This document shows positions 24,243 through 35,280 of a stretch of 64,000 bases of DNA, piece after piece (the stretch's first letter is position 1; every line of letters begins with the position of its first letter). The position numbers and the translations under genes were made by a program. The notes under the pieces are model-generated. The model was not told the origin of the DNA and did not search any database. It worked only from the letters and a program-made list of their open reading frames with translations. Source of the stretch: Gaeumannomyces sp. JS-464 (lineage: Eukaryota; Ascomycota; Sordariomycetes; Magnaporthales; Magnaporthaceae). Location: assembly GCA_002197995.1 (NCBI GenBank), contig NGZR01000002.1:1674001-1738000 (forward strand). Direction: 5' to 3'.

Positions 24243-26226
24243 ATGACCGCAACCTGGTCGCCCTACGGCCAACATGCCTCGCCGGATGGACACAGATGCT
24301 TCAACCGCCCTAGGATTCACGCCTTCCTGGCCTGGCTGTCCACCAGAGTCCTCCGTGGCGGACCTCGCCTGCTACTCCAGGTCACAGCCTGTATCCTGGG
24401 CATCTATTTCGTGAGCACTACGCTGCCCCAGCGTGCCTCTGATGTCGCCTTCGGCAGCGGCTACGGTGCTCTCTATGGAAGTGGGCGGGTAGCAGAACAG
24501 GCGGCGCGCCCGTTGTTGACGATGGGAGCGTGGCGGGTGGACTGAGGGTCGTTGTCTTTGGTGCTAGTGACATGGCAACCATCCCAGACGACGATGATCC
24601 CACGAGTGAGACGACCTGGGCAGAGGTCATGTGCACGGAGGTTAGCATCCCCGCGTTGCGCTGACCGCCAGCACTTCCACATCATTTGAAGGGCTGCAGC
24701 GAGACCCCCTGTGCTAACAAACAATTACCTACGTTTAGCTGGATTGCTCGACGTACATATCACTCGCCCCGAAAGCGCCATCTCGCGCTCTTTCGTCCAA
24801 CACTCTCTACGCCTCAGTGGCACTGCCCAAGTCTGACGCGGACCCGGAGAAGCCAGTGCCACCGGGGCTCGACTACTCCTTCTATCCAGAGATATTCCCG
24901 GTGCCGTCGGACGTGCCCGACTTCAGCAAACAGGTGACCGAGTTCCTGTCTCGGCCGCGGCCCCAGCTCCTTCCCAGGGAGACACTCTGGGTCTTCAACT
25001 TTGGCCACTGGGACATCTGGAATTTGGCCGCACTGCCCCTCAAAGCCAGCCAGCCTGTCGTCGAGGCCATGATAGATGACATCATCCTCAACATCGAGAG
25101 GCTGTACAGTGCTGCCACAGACGAGAAGTCTATCGCTCACTCAGACTTTCTGCTGTACAACTCGACCATTGCCATGTCGCCCGGTGCCGGTAAGGCCGCG
25201 AAGGACAGGGCGGATGTCGTGGCCAAGGGTGGGAAACCTACGGCAGCAGACGCGCAGGCGATAGCAGAAGCCCAGATGGCCGCGAAAGCCGAGCCTGAAG
25301 AGAAGGAGATGTTCCGGATTGTGGTGCCTATGATCTTTGACCAGACGCTCGCCCCGGGTTGGAAGACAGAGCGGCCTAGCGTGCCGGCACCGCACTCAAG
25401 GGCAGAGCAGCAGCGCAACGCGGCCACTCTTACGGATCTATGGAACGCAAAGCTTCAGGCGGCCGTCACGGAGTGGGCCAAGAAGGAGAACCCGAAGCCG
25501 GAAGACGAGGCCCCGCCTGTTGCCGACGCAAAGGAAGGCGGCCGGAAGGAAGGGATGAGCCTCAACCGCTCTCGCGGCGGACGGATGAGACGAGAGAGGA
25601 AGACGCCCAGCCCGCCGTTGCTACTGAACTGCCCTCGTTCAGGATGATCAGCCGCAGGTCCGAAGAGGGGCAGCAGCAGACACCCTCAGCTCCACCAAAG
25701 GTTTACCCGCTGCGCGACGCCGTCATCTACGACCTGCAGGAGTACCTGACCGAGATTATGGTGGAACGACAGCTTCGTAACGTCCAGTATGTTGACCAGA
25801 CGGACTTGGCGGCAAGCCTGAGTCGCAGGGCTTCCGCGATGTCGAGACGCCCTGCGTCCAGCGCGCGGCCAAGCCACCGTCACCGCCGCCATCGCCGGAG
25901 CCGCGCGTCAAGGGGGATAGCAAGACCCAAGACAGACCCGATGCGCAGGCCAAGGCGTCGCCACCATCTATGCGGACAACTAAGAGAGGCGAGTCCGACA
26001 AGACGGAGCCTATCAAGAAGCCAGCAAAGAAGGTTGCCGGACCCGGCAGCGCCTCCGGCGAGGTCTGCGACAACCCGCGCGACCGCCTTTTTACACGGCG
26101 CTGACGCTGTCGCCACGCGCCGTCAACGAATCGGGGCGGGAAATCGCCGAGCTAGTCATCAAGAACCACACTCTTAGGGGATACTGGGACTCGCTGAAGC
26201 AGCACTCTGCGAACCAACAACACTAA
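24243..26226 (+). CDS. Fungal membrane-anchored protein, possibly SGNH/GDSL-hydrolase-like (about 629 aa), four apparent -1 frameshifts
   Basis: A type II topology is likely: a short cytosolic N-terminus (MTATWSPYGQHASPDG), one hydrophobic anchor around LLLQVTACILGIYFVST, then a long lumenal or external domain. LRVVVFGASDM resembles a degenerate block I of SGNH hydrolases, and LWVFNFGHWDIWN resembles the block that carries the oxyanion Asn. The catalytic Ser is not obvious, so activity is doubtful and the family call is an inference. Two exons (24243-24640, 24739-26226) are joined by a GTTAGC...TTTAG intron. Frame changes fall at about 24,490, 25,550, 25,802 and 26,088, and all equal one missing base. 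With four bases restored the length is 630 codons including the stop. The C-terminal half includes a disordered KASPPSMRTTKR-like stretch before a conserved-looking tail. Confidence 0.6.
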
Positions 26227-27249
26227 GGATGGTCGCTTCATTTTTGACCAGTTTCCTTCTTTCTATGTTTATTTTATTCATGACATACTATTTCCATTCC
26301 TTTGTGTTGCAGGCATCTCCTATTACTTTGGGATGGATAAGCCATCTCTGGGCCTGCGTGACTGGCACATGCCTACTATTGGATCAGGCTATTTCCACCC
26401 CAGGGTCTGCCTACTTTCTTTTGTTTGGGGCTAAATCATCTGGGAAACACTTTGGATATGGTCTACACGGTTGCATTGGGCGGCGTCTTGGGACTTCGAC
26501 TTTTGCCAGATATTATAGATCTCTCGTCTAGCATCTGACATCATACCGAAATATCTTGTCCTCTGCTGAACAGAACTCTTGATTCTCAGGGCCATCCTTC
26601 ATCATGTCCGTATCTCTTGAAAATCGTCTCCCACACACTTCTCCACACCCTTCGGCTCCTCTCACCCGTCATCCCGCACCGCCAAGTCTTACATCACCTT
26701 GGAGCCAAGACGAGAGCCAACCCTCACTCCCCTCTTCACACAGATGCCATCCAGCATAATAGGGGACTGCCGATCGCCTGCCGAACCAGCCCGCGGTCGG
26801 TGGGAGCTGGGAGGGTTGCAGCCGAGCCTCGAACCGGAGAGCGCACTCAAGCCTTTCTCCCCCAGGCTTTGCGCTCTTGGGCCTCGACTCGGCACTTGAT
26901 CGTGGGGGTCACGGTCGAGTTAAGGGTTACGTCACGGGGCTTTATCCACCCTCCCATCTCTGCATCTTTTTAAGACGAACCTTTCCCGCCGGTTTCCTGC
27001 CAGAAACATACTCAGCCGCATCTTGACTTGAGCTCTTCCGTTCTTTTTAACGGTCGCTGCTGAAAAGAGGGATCCTGCCCTGAAAGGTCACTGTGTGGAT
27101 GATTGCGTTTTTTTTTTTTCCAGTTCAGTTCATAAGATCTCGCGCTGGGTCGATACCGATTTCGCTGAACGTCGCCTCTTATCTCTGGTAGCTATCAGCT
27201 AGCAAGGGGGGCCTGCCTGGGCTCGGATACGAAGACCTATCCGGCAGCA
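26227..27249. other. Intergenic: 3' flank and permease promoter
   Basis: The start is AT-rich and looks like a 3' UTR. The stretch before 27,250 contains a TTACGTCA CRE-like site at about 26,928 and a T11 run at about 27,108. No gene is seen. Confidence 0.45.
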
Positions 27250-28927
27250 ATGTCAGACGCCTTCTCGACCGAGGGGAAGCCGAGTGCGGCGCACTGCGAC
27301 GAAGGAGGATCGCCGCCACCGCCGCGCACCAAGAAGGCGGGCAACCCCGGCGACGGCGACAAGAACGACGACGACAGGGCCGAGCCGCCGTCCGAGGCGG
27401 GGCGCGGGGGGCGGCTCGTGGACGGGGAGACGGAGCGGCGGGTGCTGCGTAAGCTGGAGTTGCGCATCATCCCCGTCTGCGTCTGGATCTACCTCAGGAA
27501 CATGATGGACCGCGTCAACATTGGCAACGGCAGGCTGTTTGGGCTCGAGGAGGACCTCGGGCTGCACGGCGACCAGTTTCAGCTGGCTGTTGCTGTGCTC
27601 TTTATCACGTATTGTGTTGGTATTTTTTTTTCCTTTTCTTCTCTCTTCTCCTGGCCCCTCCGCTCGCCCGGCCCAATCTTCTCCCCGGCCGGACCCCTTC
27701 TAACACCCCCACCAACAACAAACAAAAAAAGCTCTTCGAGGCCCCCTCCAACATGGTCATCAAGCGCCTCCAGCCCGCCCGCTACCTGGCCGGCCTGGTC
27801 CTGGCCTGGGGCGTTGTTGCGACGCTGACGGCCTGGGTGACCAACCTCGCCGGCCTGGTCGCCTGCCGCCTGCTCCTGGGCCTGTTCGAGGCCGGCCTGT
27901 TCCCCGGCGTGGTGCTCTACTTTACAATATTTTACGGCAAGCGCAGCATCGCCATGCGCATCGCCTACTTCTTCGCCACGTCGGCCTTCTCGGGCGTGGC
28001 CGGCGGCCTGGTCGCCTACGCCATCGGCGCGCGCCTCGACGGCGCCCTCGGCTGGCGGGCCTGGCGCTGGATCGTGCTCATCAACGGCGTCCCCACGGTC
28101 CTGACGGGGCTCGCGGTGCCGTTCGTGCTGCCCAACTCGCCCGGGGCGGCCGCGTTCCTGACGCGCGGGGACAAAGAGGCGCTGGCGCTCATCCGCGAGC
28201 AGGAGCTGGGAACGGCGCGCAACGCGGACGAGCTGGTCTGGCGGGACGTGCGGGACGGGTTCGCGGACCCGACGCTGTGGCTGTTTTGCGCGGTGCAGTA
28301 CTGCGTCAACAACATGCTCTACTCCTTCTCCGTCTTCCTGCCCACCATCATCCACGGCCTGGGCTGGTGGGACGGCGCCCGGGCGCAGGCGCTGACGGCG
28401 CCCGTGTACGCGGCCGGCGCGGCCACGTACCTCGTCAACGCGCGCCTCAGCGACCGCACGCAGCGCCGCGGCGCCTTCGCCGTGGGCGCCATGGCGACGT
28501 CGATTGCGGGCTACGGGCTGCTGGTGGCCAACGCGGGCACAGCGGCGTCGTACGCGGGCTGCTTCCTGGTGGCCATGGGGCTGTATAGTGTTGGTGGCAT
28601 CATGCTGGCCTGGGTCATGGTCAACAACCCGCGCTACGGCAAGCGGGCCATCACGTCGGGCATGCAGCTGACGGTCGGCAACGCGGCGGGCGTGGCGTCG
28701 CCGTACATGTTTGAGAGCAAGTACGCGCCTACGTTTTACCCGGGCTACGGGCCACGATCGGGCTGTTGGTGCTGGGGCTGGGGTGCATCGTGGTGCTGCA
28801 TTTTGTTTTCAGGTGGGAGAATAGGAGGCGGGCGAGGGGAGAGCTGGACTGGAGGGTTGAGGGGAAGACCGAGGAGGAGGTCATGGAGCTGGGGGAGAAG
28901 AGCCCGTATTTTTGGTTTACTGTGTAG
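27250..28927 (+). CDS. MFS permease, anion:cation symporter (ACS) family, Dal5/Tna1-like
   Basis: A plasma-membrane transporter of the fungal allantoate/nicotinate/vitamin permease group; the substrate cannot be read from sequence. The N-terminal tail is hydrophilic, followed by RRVLRKLELRIIPVCVWIYL and MMDRVNIGNGRLFGLEEDLG, which are typical of the group. LFEAPSNMVIKRL follows the intron, and then come GLVACRLLLGLFEAGLFPG, the central-loop LPNSPGAAAFL and ARLSDRTQRRG. Exons 27250-27615 and 27732-28927 join as TYC|LFEAPSN, using a GTTGGT donor. The frame changes at about 28,748, where one base is missing. The true end is the last membrane segment ATIGLLVLGLGCIVVLHFVF and a tail ending SPYFWFTV. 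That gives 520 aa. It is convergent, 170 bp apart, with the next permease. Confidence 0.88.
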
Positions 28928-29020
28928 GTGGAAATGGAGGAGGTCAAGGGTGGGCGGGGACGTTTTTAAAGGACTTCATCTAATCTATTTGGACCGTGTT
29001 TTGGGATCTGATTAACAATG

Positions 29021-29046
29021 AAAAAAAAAAAAAAAAAAAAAAAAAA
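29021..29046 (+). repeat. A26 homopolymer tract
   Basis: A pure A run in the 170-bp gap between the two convergent permease genes. Confidence 0.95.
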
Positions 29047-29096
29047 TTGCACTAGAAAGATTCTGTGGCCTTGCATGACCGGAGAGCATCGCCCGT

Positions 29097-31470
29097 TCAG
29101 TGGGTAAACCTAAAGTCCAGCCCCCGGTTGCCCCTGTCGGCCTTGGCCTCGAGGTACGCGGCCTTCTCGCCCGTCGCCAGGGCGCCCCAGGCGCGCTCGC
29201 GAGTGCGGTTGCGCCACACGTAGTAGGCCTTTATGCCAACCAGCGCGGCAATGTTCCAGGCGGCGAGGGCCAGCAGGGCGCGGTTGCCGCGGCGGTAGAG
29301 CGGCGCGTCGTCGGCGCGGTAAATGTTGGAGCCGATGATGATGCAGGCTTGGGTGAACTGTGGGATGTTGGTGTTAGTCTTGGGGGCGAGATATCTTTAC
29401 GCGATGTGGGGATCGGGTCTCAAATACCATGTTGTACAATGCCGCCGACACGGTCCTTGTCCGCACCGAGCTGCTGTTGCGCGATACGAGGTTAACGGTC
29501 AAGGGGTGGGCTGGTCATACAAAAGACACCCCAAAGTTAGCAGATGGATTTAAGTAGTGCCCTGGAAGCACCCCTGCAGAGACTCTCTCGCGCAAACTCA
29601 CCCAGCGGCTTGCCCAACATGGCCGTAATAACACCCCACACCTGCCACCTGTCCGTGACGGCCCTATTGCCGACGGCGAGCCAGATGAGCGGCGGGATGG
29701 TCCAGACCTGCGAGATGACGGCCGAGAGCAGCACTGGCCCGTCCGCTCGGCAAAGTACATGAGCAGCATCGTGGTGCACGAGGCGATGACCCGGGTGGGG
29801 ATGGTGAGCAGGTTCGTCTGGAACACGCTGAAGCCCAGGCTCCGCAGGTTGAGCGCCATGTGCTGCCCGACGGGGACGTAGGCGACCAGCGCCGTCAGGG
29901 CGAGGAGGTAGAGCGGCCTGGAGGCAGATGTGACCCGAGGTTAGCCATGATGACAAAGAGCTTCAACGCAGGAGAATGGTTACCACCTACCAGAGGTCAA
30001 AGTCCCCAAGGCACTTCCACAGTAGTTTGAGGGTGACGGGCTGGCGGTTGTGCATGGAGCCCTTGTTTGGGTCGTCTCGGATGATGCGGTTCACCATGAT
30101 TTCCTCCTCCCTGTCAAAACCAGAACCCGTCAGTAACAAAGCGCCAGTCTGAAATGATGCATGAGACCCGAAATCACGCACCGTTCTGTGAACCAGCCGT
30201 CTTTGCCCCTGAGGCTGCTGGCCGTCTCGGTCGGACCGGCCGGCATCAGGATAAAGGAAGCAATGCCGATGCACAGCGTAAGAGCGCCCTCGATGAGGAA
30301 CAGCCACCTCCACCCCGGCAGGCCATGCACCCCGCGCATGTGGAGGATGCCGTAGGCCAGGAAGGACGCCGTGATGTCGGCGGTCGTCATGGCCAGATAG
30401 AAGAATCCCAGGCGGATGCTCATCTCGTGGTGTTTGTAGAAGTATGAGATGTACAAGATGATCTGAGCATGTAAGAGTTGTACGCTTGTCAGCCGCATAT
30501 TTCTGGTATCTGTCTGGTAAAGGGAGCGGCTAAAGATCCATAAGGGGAAAAGAGGGCGAGGGAGATGCGACGACGGGAGCATGATACATACGTCTGGGAC
30601 GAAGCCGCCTTGGATCAGGCCGAGGAGACCGCGGCAGACCAGGAAGGACGTCCTCCCGCCGAGCCGGAATTGGCACATGGCCACGATAGACCAGAGCGTG
30701 ACCTGCGCCGGGATCCAGCGGTCCGGGCCGACCCGCTTAGAGATGAGTTGCGAGGGCAGCTCCGATATCAGGTAGGACAGGGCGAATATGGTGTTGCCCA
30801 TGTTGAAGTCTGCGAGAAGTGAGAAACTTGAAACGAGGGTAGGGAAATCCTATAAAAGAAACCGGGTGGCCAGGCTTACCATTGGTCGTCAGGCCCAAGT
30901 CGTCAAGGAGGTTGTCCGACACGGCGCTGCTGAGGTTCCCGCGGTCCATCTCCAGGGCGAAAAACATGACACAGGCCCAGAGCATGATCCGGATGTCTAT
31001 CTTGCGTATTACGCTCTTCTCTTCTCCCCACGTCCATCTCGCCAGGGGGTTGAACCGATGTATGTTCTCCCTGTTTGTGTGGATTTTTGTGATTAGCCAA
31101 TCGTCTCCGAGAGCCCTAAAAATGGATAGGAGAGAGTCGTGTTTCTCACCAGTCAGGCCTCGGCTGATATCTAGCAGCCAGGTCCGGGTCATCGTAGACG
31201 CTGGGCTGGAGGGAGCCGACAGGGCTTAGTACGAGATTTTCAAGGGTCGTATTCGACAGGTCGAGATGTCGGCCTCCTCACCTGGGTTGCGATGGCATCT
31301 GGATCGAGTTTATGCCCCTTTTCCCACCAGAATTTCCTGTCGTCTGCTGTGCGCTCCCCCAGTGGCGGGATGTCGGTGATAACGCTGTTCTGCTCGTCCG
31401 TCTCTGAGCTAGAGCCCTCGCTGCGGGGTGGCGGGGGCTCCTTGCTGGGGGCAGTAGGTTTGGCTGGCAT
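29097..31470 (-). CDS. MFS permease, ACS (Dal5-like) family, second copy type
   Basis: A multi-exon plasma-membrane permease of the ACS group, clearly different from its convergent neighbour. The hydrophilic N-terminus ([18 protein letters not shown]) is followed by [94 protein letters not shown], then [20 protein letters not shown] and [19 protein letters not shown] near the C-terminus. Most introns are short GT-AG. The first exon is 31470-31282 and the last runs to the TGA at 29,097-29,099. The frame changes at about 29,738, between MYFAERTG and [12 protein letters not shown], again equal to one missing base. MED18 lies upstream on the same strand. The substrate is unknown. Confidence 0.85.
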
Positions 31471-32273
31471 GTTTGCGACGGGGGAAGAAATAACCTCTGT
31501 TCTAAGGCGTTGTCAGGACGAACCGGTCGCTAAGGTGGCCAGAATGGTATCTTCCGGGGGCTGTGCAGTAGATGGACAGCGGTTTCGTTGTATCCAAGGA
31601 GTCCTGTCGCGATTATCTCAGCCAGGGGAAGACGCACGGATGCAATAGCAGTCGGGGTTGGAGAAGGTGACAGAAAGTCAGAGGAGCGGGATGCTAAAGT
31701 CCTTTTGAAGGGCAACCGGCGGTACGGTACAGCCCGGGATAACACTACAAAATAACTTTCAGCGACACCCAAACAAACAGAAATTTTACTCCAGAGTCTG
31801 GCCCGCCCCCTATCATATCTTCCATGAACCTTCCGCAGCACACAAACTCCGTCTCGGCGGTGTGGGTCAGCCCTCGACAGCCGGTGGTGTCGGGCCCGGA
31901 GGCTCAATTTGATGGCCGAAAACGTTCCATTGATAAAAATAAGGATTGGGACTGGGGGATTGGCGGGTTGGCAGGTAATCTAGGGTGGTGAAGATAGGCC
32001 AGAATATGGATGGGCGTGGCAAGCCCTGTGGCTGGGAAGCTTTTTGGGGGCTTCCAGCGGCTAAGCTGACGTGCGGCCCGCATCCTGCAGGCGGAAGGAG
32101 GCGCTGTAAGGGGAGAGATGTAGCTGCGAGTATGACGGGGCTGCCGAGACCTTGGTTGCATGCGCTGAGAAGTCGTGCTCTGGTAGCTGTTCGCATTTAG
32201 CTGTTTTGTCCCCCATTGATGATGATAGGCGTGCAGATGGGAAGAATGTAGTCGAGAACGGCCATCACACGTG
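31471..32273. other. Intergenic between MED18 and the permease
   Basis: No gene is seen. It should contain the permease promoter and the MED18 3' end. Confidence 0.5.
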
Positions 32274-33502
32274 TTACTGGCTTCTCGCCAAGTACCCAAT
32301 CTCACCTGCCGCGACCCCTAGGTGGGTAAGCATGGAGCTTGGCCTGGGGATCCTTCGGCTTGGCAGCCTTATCCGGTCCCGAGCCTCTTCCGCTCTCCAC
32401 TGACCATGGTCCCAATTCTCGCGCGGGTGGTGGTAAACATCAACCCTGAGCCTTTGCGTCATAGGCATCGGCGCAGGTAGGTTGCTCATGGGCTGCAAGA
32501 TGCGCGTGTCGTGGGCACGCCTGTCGACAATCTTGAAGTCGAACACGCCCGCTAGCTTGTCGCGCATGGCGTAGAGGTCGTCCTGCGCCTTCTTGATCTT
32601 GTCGGGCGCGTTGTCCTCGAGCACCGTCGTGCGCACAAACAGCATCCACGTGCCCGACGGGTCCAGCAGCCGCAAAGAAGACCAGGCCGGGAGCACGGGG
32701 CCGCCAAGCGGCTGCGCCGCCTGTGGTTGCGCCGGGTTCTCGCTGGCGCCAGCGGGAGGTAGGTGGTAGTAGCGCACCATACTGATCTCGACACTGTCGA
32801 TGAAGTAGCTGACCGACTCCTCGATGGCCTCGCTTTTGAGCCTTGCAGCAGCAGCGAGGCGGTTATTTAGTCAGTTAGAACTTTTGACAGAATAAAAAAC
32901 TTGGCGAGGCACCGGGCAAATGCAAACCTGTGGTTATTGTCCTTCACAATGGCCACCAGGTTCTTCTGATCGGTTATCTCTATTTTCTTCCGGCTGATGA
33001 CAGGCTGGTTCTCTGTCGGCTTGGGGAAGTCGGTCCATCTTAGGGTACCGCTCGCCTTGTTCAGCTCTCTGGAAGGGCGAGTCAATGCCAAAGGTTCAGT
33101 CACCATATTTGTGGAGGCAGGAGAGTTCGGATCCAAGGACACGGGGAAGAGAGAGAGGGCAACTCACGTGTCAGGTCCCTCGGCTGGCATAGTCGGCATC
33201 TGGCCCTCAGGGGCAAAGTCCCGGTCCCTGAAGACCTCGTACCTCAGCTGCAGGACGTGCGAGATCTTCTGCAGGACCTGGTGCAGGCCGGACCAGAGCG
33301 CCATCTGCTGCTGCTGCGTCTTGGCCGAGGTGGGGATGGAGCGCGTGACGTTGAAGCCCTTGGGAGGAAGCGGGCCGGCGAAGAAGAGGACGCGGTGCAG
33401 GCTCTCCCAGCCGCTCATGTTGGCGAGGCCGTGCAGCACCGCCGAGGCCCGCTCGAAGTCGGCGCCATCCTTGACGAAGCTGGTGAGGAAGAGCTCCTGC
33501 AT
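32274..33502 (-). CDS. med18: Mediator complex subunit 18 (Srb5)
   Basis: A head-module Mediator subunit acting with Med20 and Med8 in RNA polymerase II initiation. The start MQELFLTSFVKD, the adjacent VLHGLANMSGWESLHRV, and FFAGPLPPKGFNVTRSIP are typical of fungal Med18, as is the later MRDKLAGVFDFKIVDRR. Three exons fit (33502-33168, 33068-32928, 32841-32274) and sum to exactly 348 codons, so this gene shows no frame lesion. An open frame extends about 110 codons upstream of 33,502, but the conserved start is the Met at 33,502. The last 45 residues look unusual for the family and might be read-through of an unrecognised final intron. Confidence 0.85.
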
Positions 33503-34133
33503 GGCGGGGGCGTTGTGTGTGGTGCTGCTGCCAAGCGGCGTTCCTGTGCGACCCTGCGGCGGGACGGTCGGGCAGAGAAATGTGCAGATCGACGGCGAGG
33601 TTTGGCTGGAACGAGGAAGGACCGCGGCAAACAGCGGCTCCCTCCAGGGATGGATCGTGAGCTTCGCCGCCGCATCACGTGACATGAGGGGCGAATATGG
33701 GTCCACCAAGGGACCTCGCGGAATGTCAGCGTGCAGCCCAATCGGGAAAGCTACATCCATGGGTGGAGCACGGAAATCTCCATACCAGGCATTCAGACAC
33801 AGCGCCACACGAAATCTTGATCCTTGCATTGCTGACGTGCAGACGTGCCAAGCGTAACTGAGGGAGCTCCGCTCACTGCTTACCGCACCGATGCTCTTGT
33901 CCGGAGAGGTTTACCGAGTCGAGCGGAGGAACGGCTGTGCCTGGCTCTCGCGAACATGGGGATAGGGTCTTCTGAAGGGGCTGGACGATCCGAATCGGGG
34001 TCTAGTCGTGACATTCAGCTGCCCTGGCGGTCTTGGCCAAGGCTCAATAAGCAGGTTGCCATGTCAGAATGAGGTGGGGATGCCGCACTCGATTCGCTAG
34101 AAAGGAGCACGCCCGATGAACGCAACTTCATAT

Positions 34134-34155
34134 CTCCAGTTGCTCGCAACTGGAG
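34134..34155. repeat. 22-bp perfect inverted repeat (10-bp arms)
   Basis: CTCCAGTTGC, then TC, then GCAACTGGAG. It is a perfect hairpin or dimeric binding site about 580 bp upstream of the 10-Cys secreted protein. Confidence 0.9.
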
Positions 34156-34586
34156 TGTTCCACATGCGGGTCTCGTTAGTAATTAATATCTACAAGCTCA
34201 GCTCTGATGGGAGCTTCCATGAGCTTTCGTGATTGGTGCCTGGTGCCTCCATATCAATTTAGGCGGGCAGCATTAGGCAATAACATGGAGCCCCCAAGAG
34301 CTCAGGTAAAAGCTGCACTTCGTAATCAATTGCATGTCGGCGACCAGCTGCGCAGCGCCGGCTGTTGAGGTCGAGTTCCGTCCCAGGCCTCGGTCTGAGG
34401 CTATCGTGAAGTCTTGGGAGATGCGGGCCTGTCAGACATAGGCCTCGTATCATGGCCACTAGGGCTGTGAAAGGATCGCGTAAGCGGACATCGCCTTTGC
34501 GGAGCTGTGGTATCCAGTGGCACCCTCAGAAGTCTAGGTGGCTTCATGAAGAGAACTAAAGCGTCATTTCTCACTCGGGCGGAAAT

Positions 34587-34596
34587 CTATATAGCC
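34587..34596 (+). promoter_or_regulatory. TATA box of the 10-Cys secreted protein gene
   Basis: CTATATAGCC about 150 bp before the ATG, followed by a pyrimidine-rich leader. Confidence 0.6.
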
Positions 34597-34737
34597 TCGG
34601 AGCCTCCCAGTCTTTTCCCATTGCTCTGCTCTTCTCAACAAGCTACCTCACTTCTCTGACTTCCTCACGCACTTCCATCTTTCCCTAGCAGCCACCTGAA
34701 GCATCAGACTCCTCGCGGACTCTCCCCCTCAAGCACG

Positions 34738-35280
34738 ATGTTCGCCCTCAAGACCCTCACCGTCGCTGTCGCGGCCGCCACCCTGGGCGCCGCATTCGCC
34801 GTCCCAGGCCCGGCCGACCTCTTGACCAGGGAGGTCGAGCACCCCGTCACAAACTCGACCGAGATCGCCCCCGGCGTCATCTTCACTATCCACGGCGAGC
34901 CCGAGGGCGCCGCCGAGCAGGCCGAGGCCACGCCGGCACCCGCCGTCGAGCGCCGCTGCGGCTCCAACCAGGTCCGGTGCGACAGCTCCAACGTCCCCGC
35001 CGTGTCCATCTGCGACTCCCTCATCAGCCACCTGCGCCGCATCGGCGGCGAGCTGCTGGCCGAGAGCCCGCGCGACGTCTGCCTCTCGACCTCGGGCTCG
35101 CGCTGCTGCGTCAGCTGGAGCAGGCGCGCCCCGGGGCTCAGGGCCGGCAGCCTCGTCCCCGCCGCCGTCGCCGTGCGCAACACGTGCGTCCAGCCCGGCA
35201 GGTCGGGCTTCGCCGAAGACGTCAACTTGCACGGAACGTGCGTCCACCAGTGCCTCAGCAACCGCCCCACTAACTGCTAG
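34738..35280 (+). CDS. Small secreted cysteine-rich protein, 10 Cys, possible Kex2-processed proprotein (180 aa)
   Basis: An intronless, intact gene. The signal peptide is clear (MFALKTLTVAVAAATLGAAFA, cleavage near residue 21). A hydrophilic segment of about 50 residues follows, with one N-glycosylation sequon (NST), ending in a dibasic ERR just before the first cysteine. That suggests a propeptide cut by Kex2. The mature part has ten cysteines, including one adjacent pair (RCCVSW), enough for five disulfides, and ends QCLSNRPTNC with a terminal Cys. I do not recognise a named family. A candidate effector, antimicrobial or defence protein are all possible and none is shown by the sequence. 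Codon use is strongly GC3-rich, like a highly expressed gene. Confidence 0.85.
   Translation: MFALKTLTVAVAAATLGAAFAVPGPADLLTREVEHPVTNSTEIAPGVIFTIHGEPEGAAEQAEATPAPAVERRCGSNQVRCDSSNVPAVSICDSLISHLRRIGGELLAESPRDVCLSTSGSRCCVSWSRRAPGLRAGSLVPAAVAVRNTCVQPGRSGFAEDVNLHGTCVHQCLSNRPTNC

Larger units (their letters stand above)
33503..34737. other. Divergent intergenic region upstream of MED18 and the 10-Cys secreted protein
   Basis: No gene is seen. It contains the 22-bp palindrome and the TATA box listed separately. Confidence 0.5.

Noticed and set aside
33503..33829. Upstream extension of MED18 to an ATG at 33,829
   Set aside because: The conserved family start is MQELFLTSFVKD at 33,502; the extension looks unlike the family.
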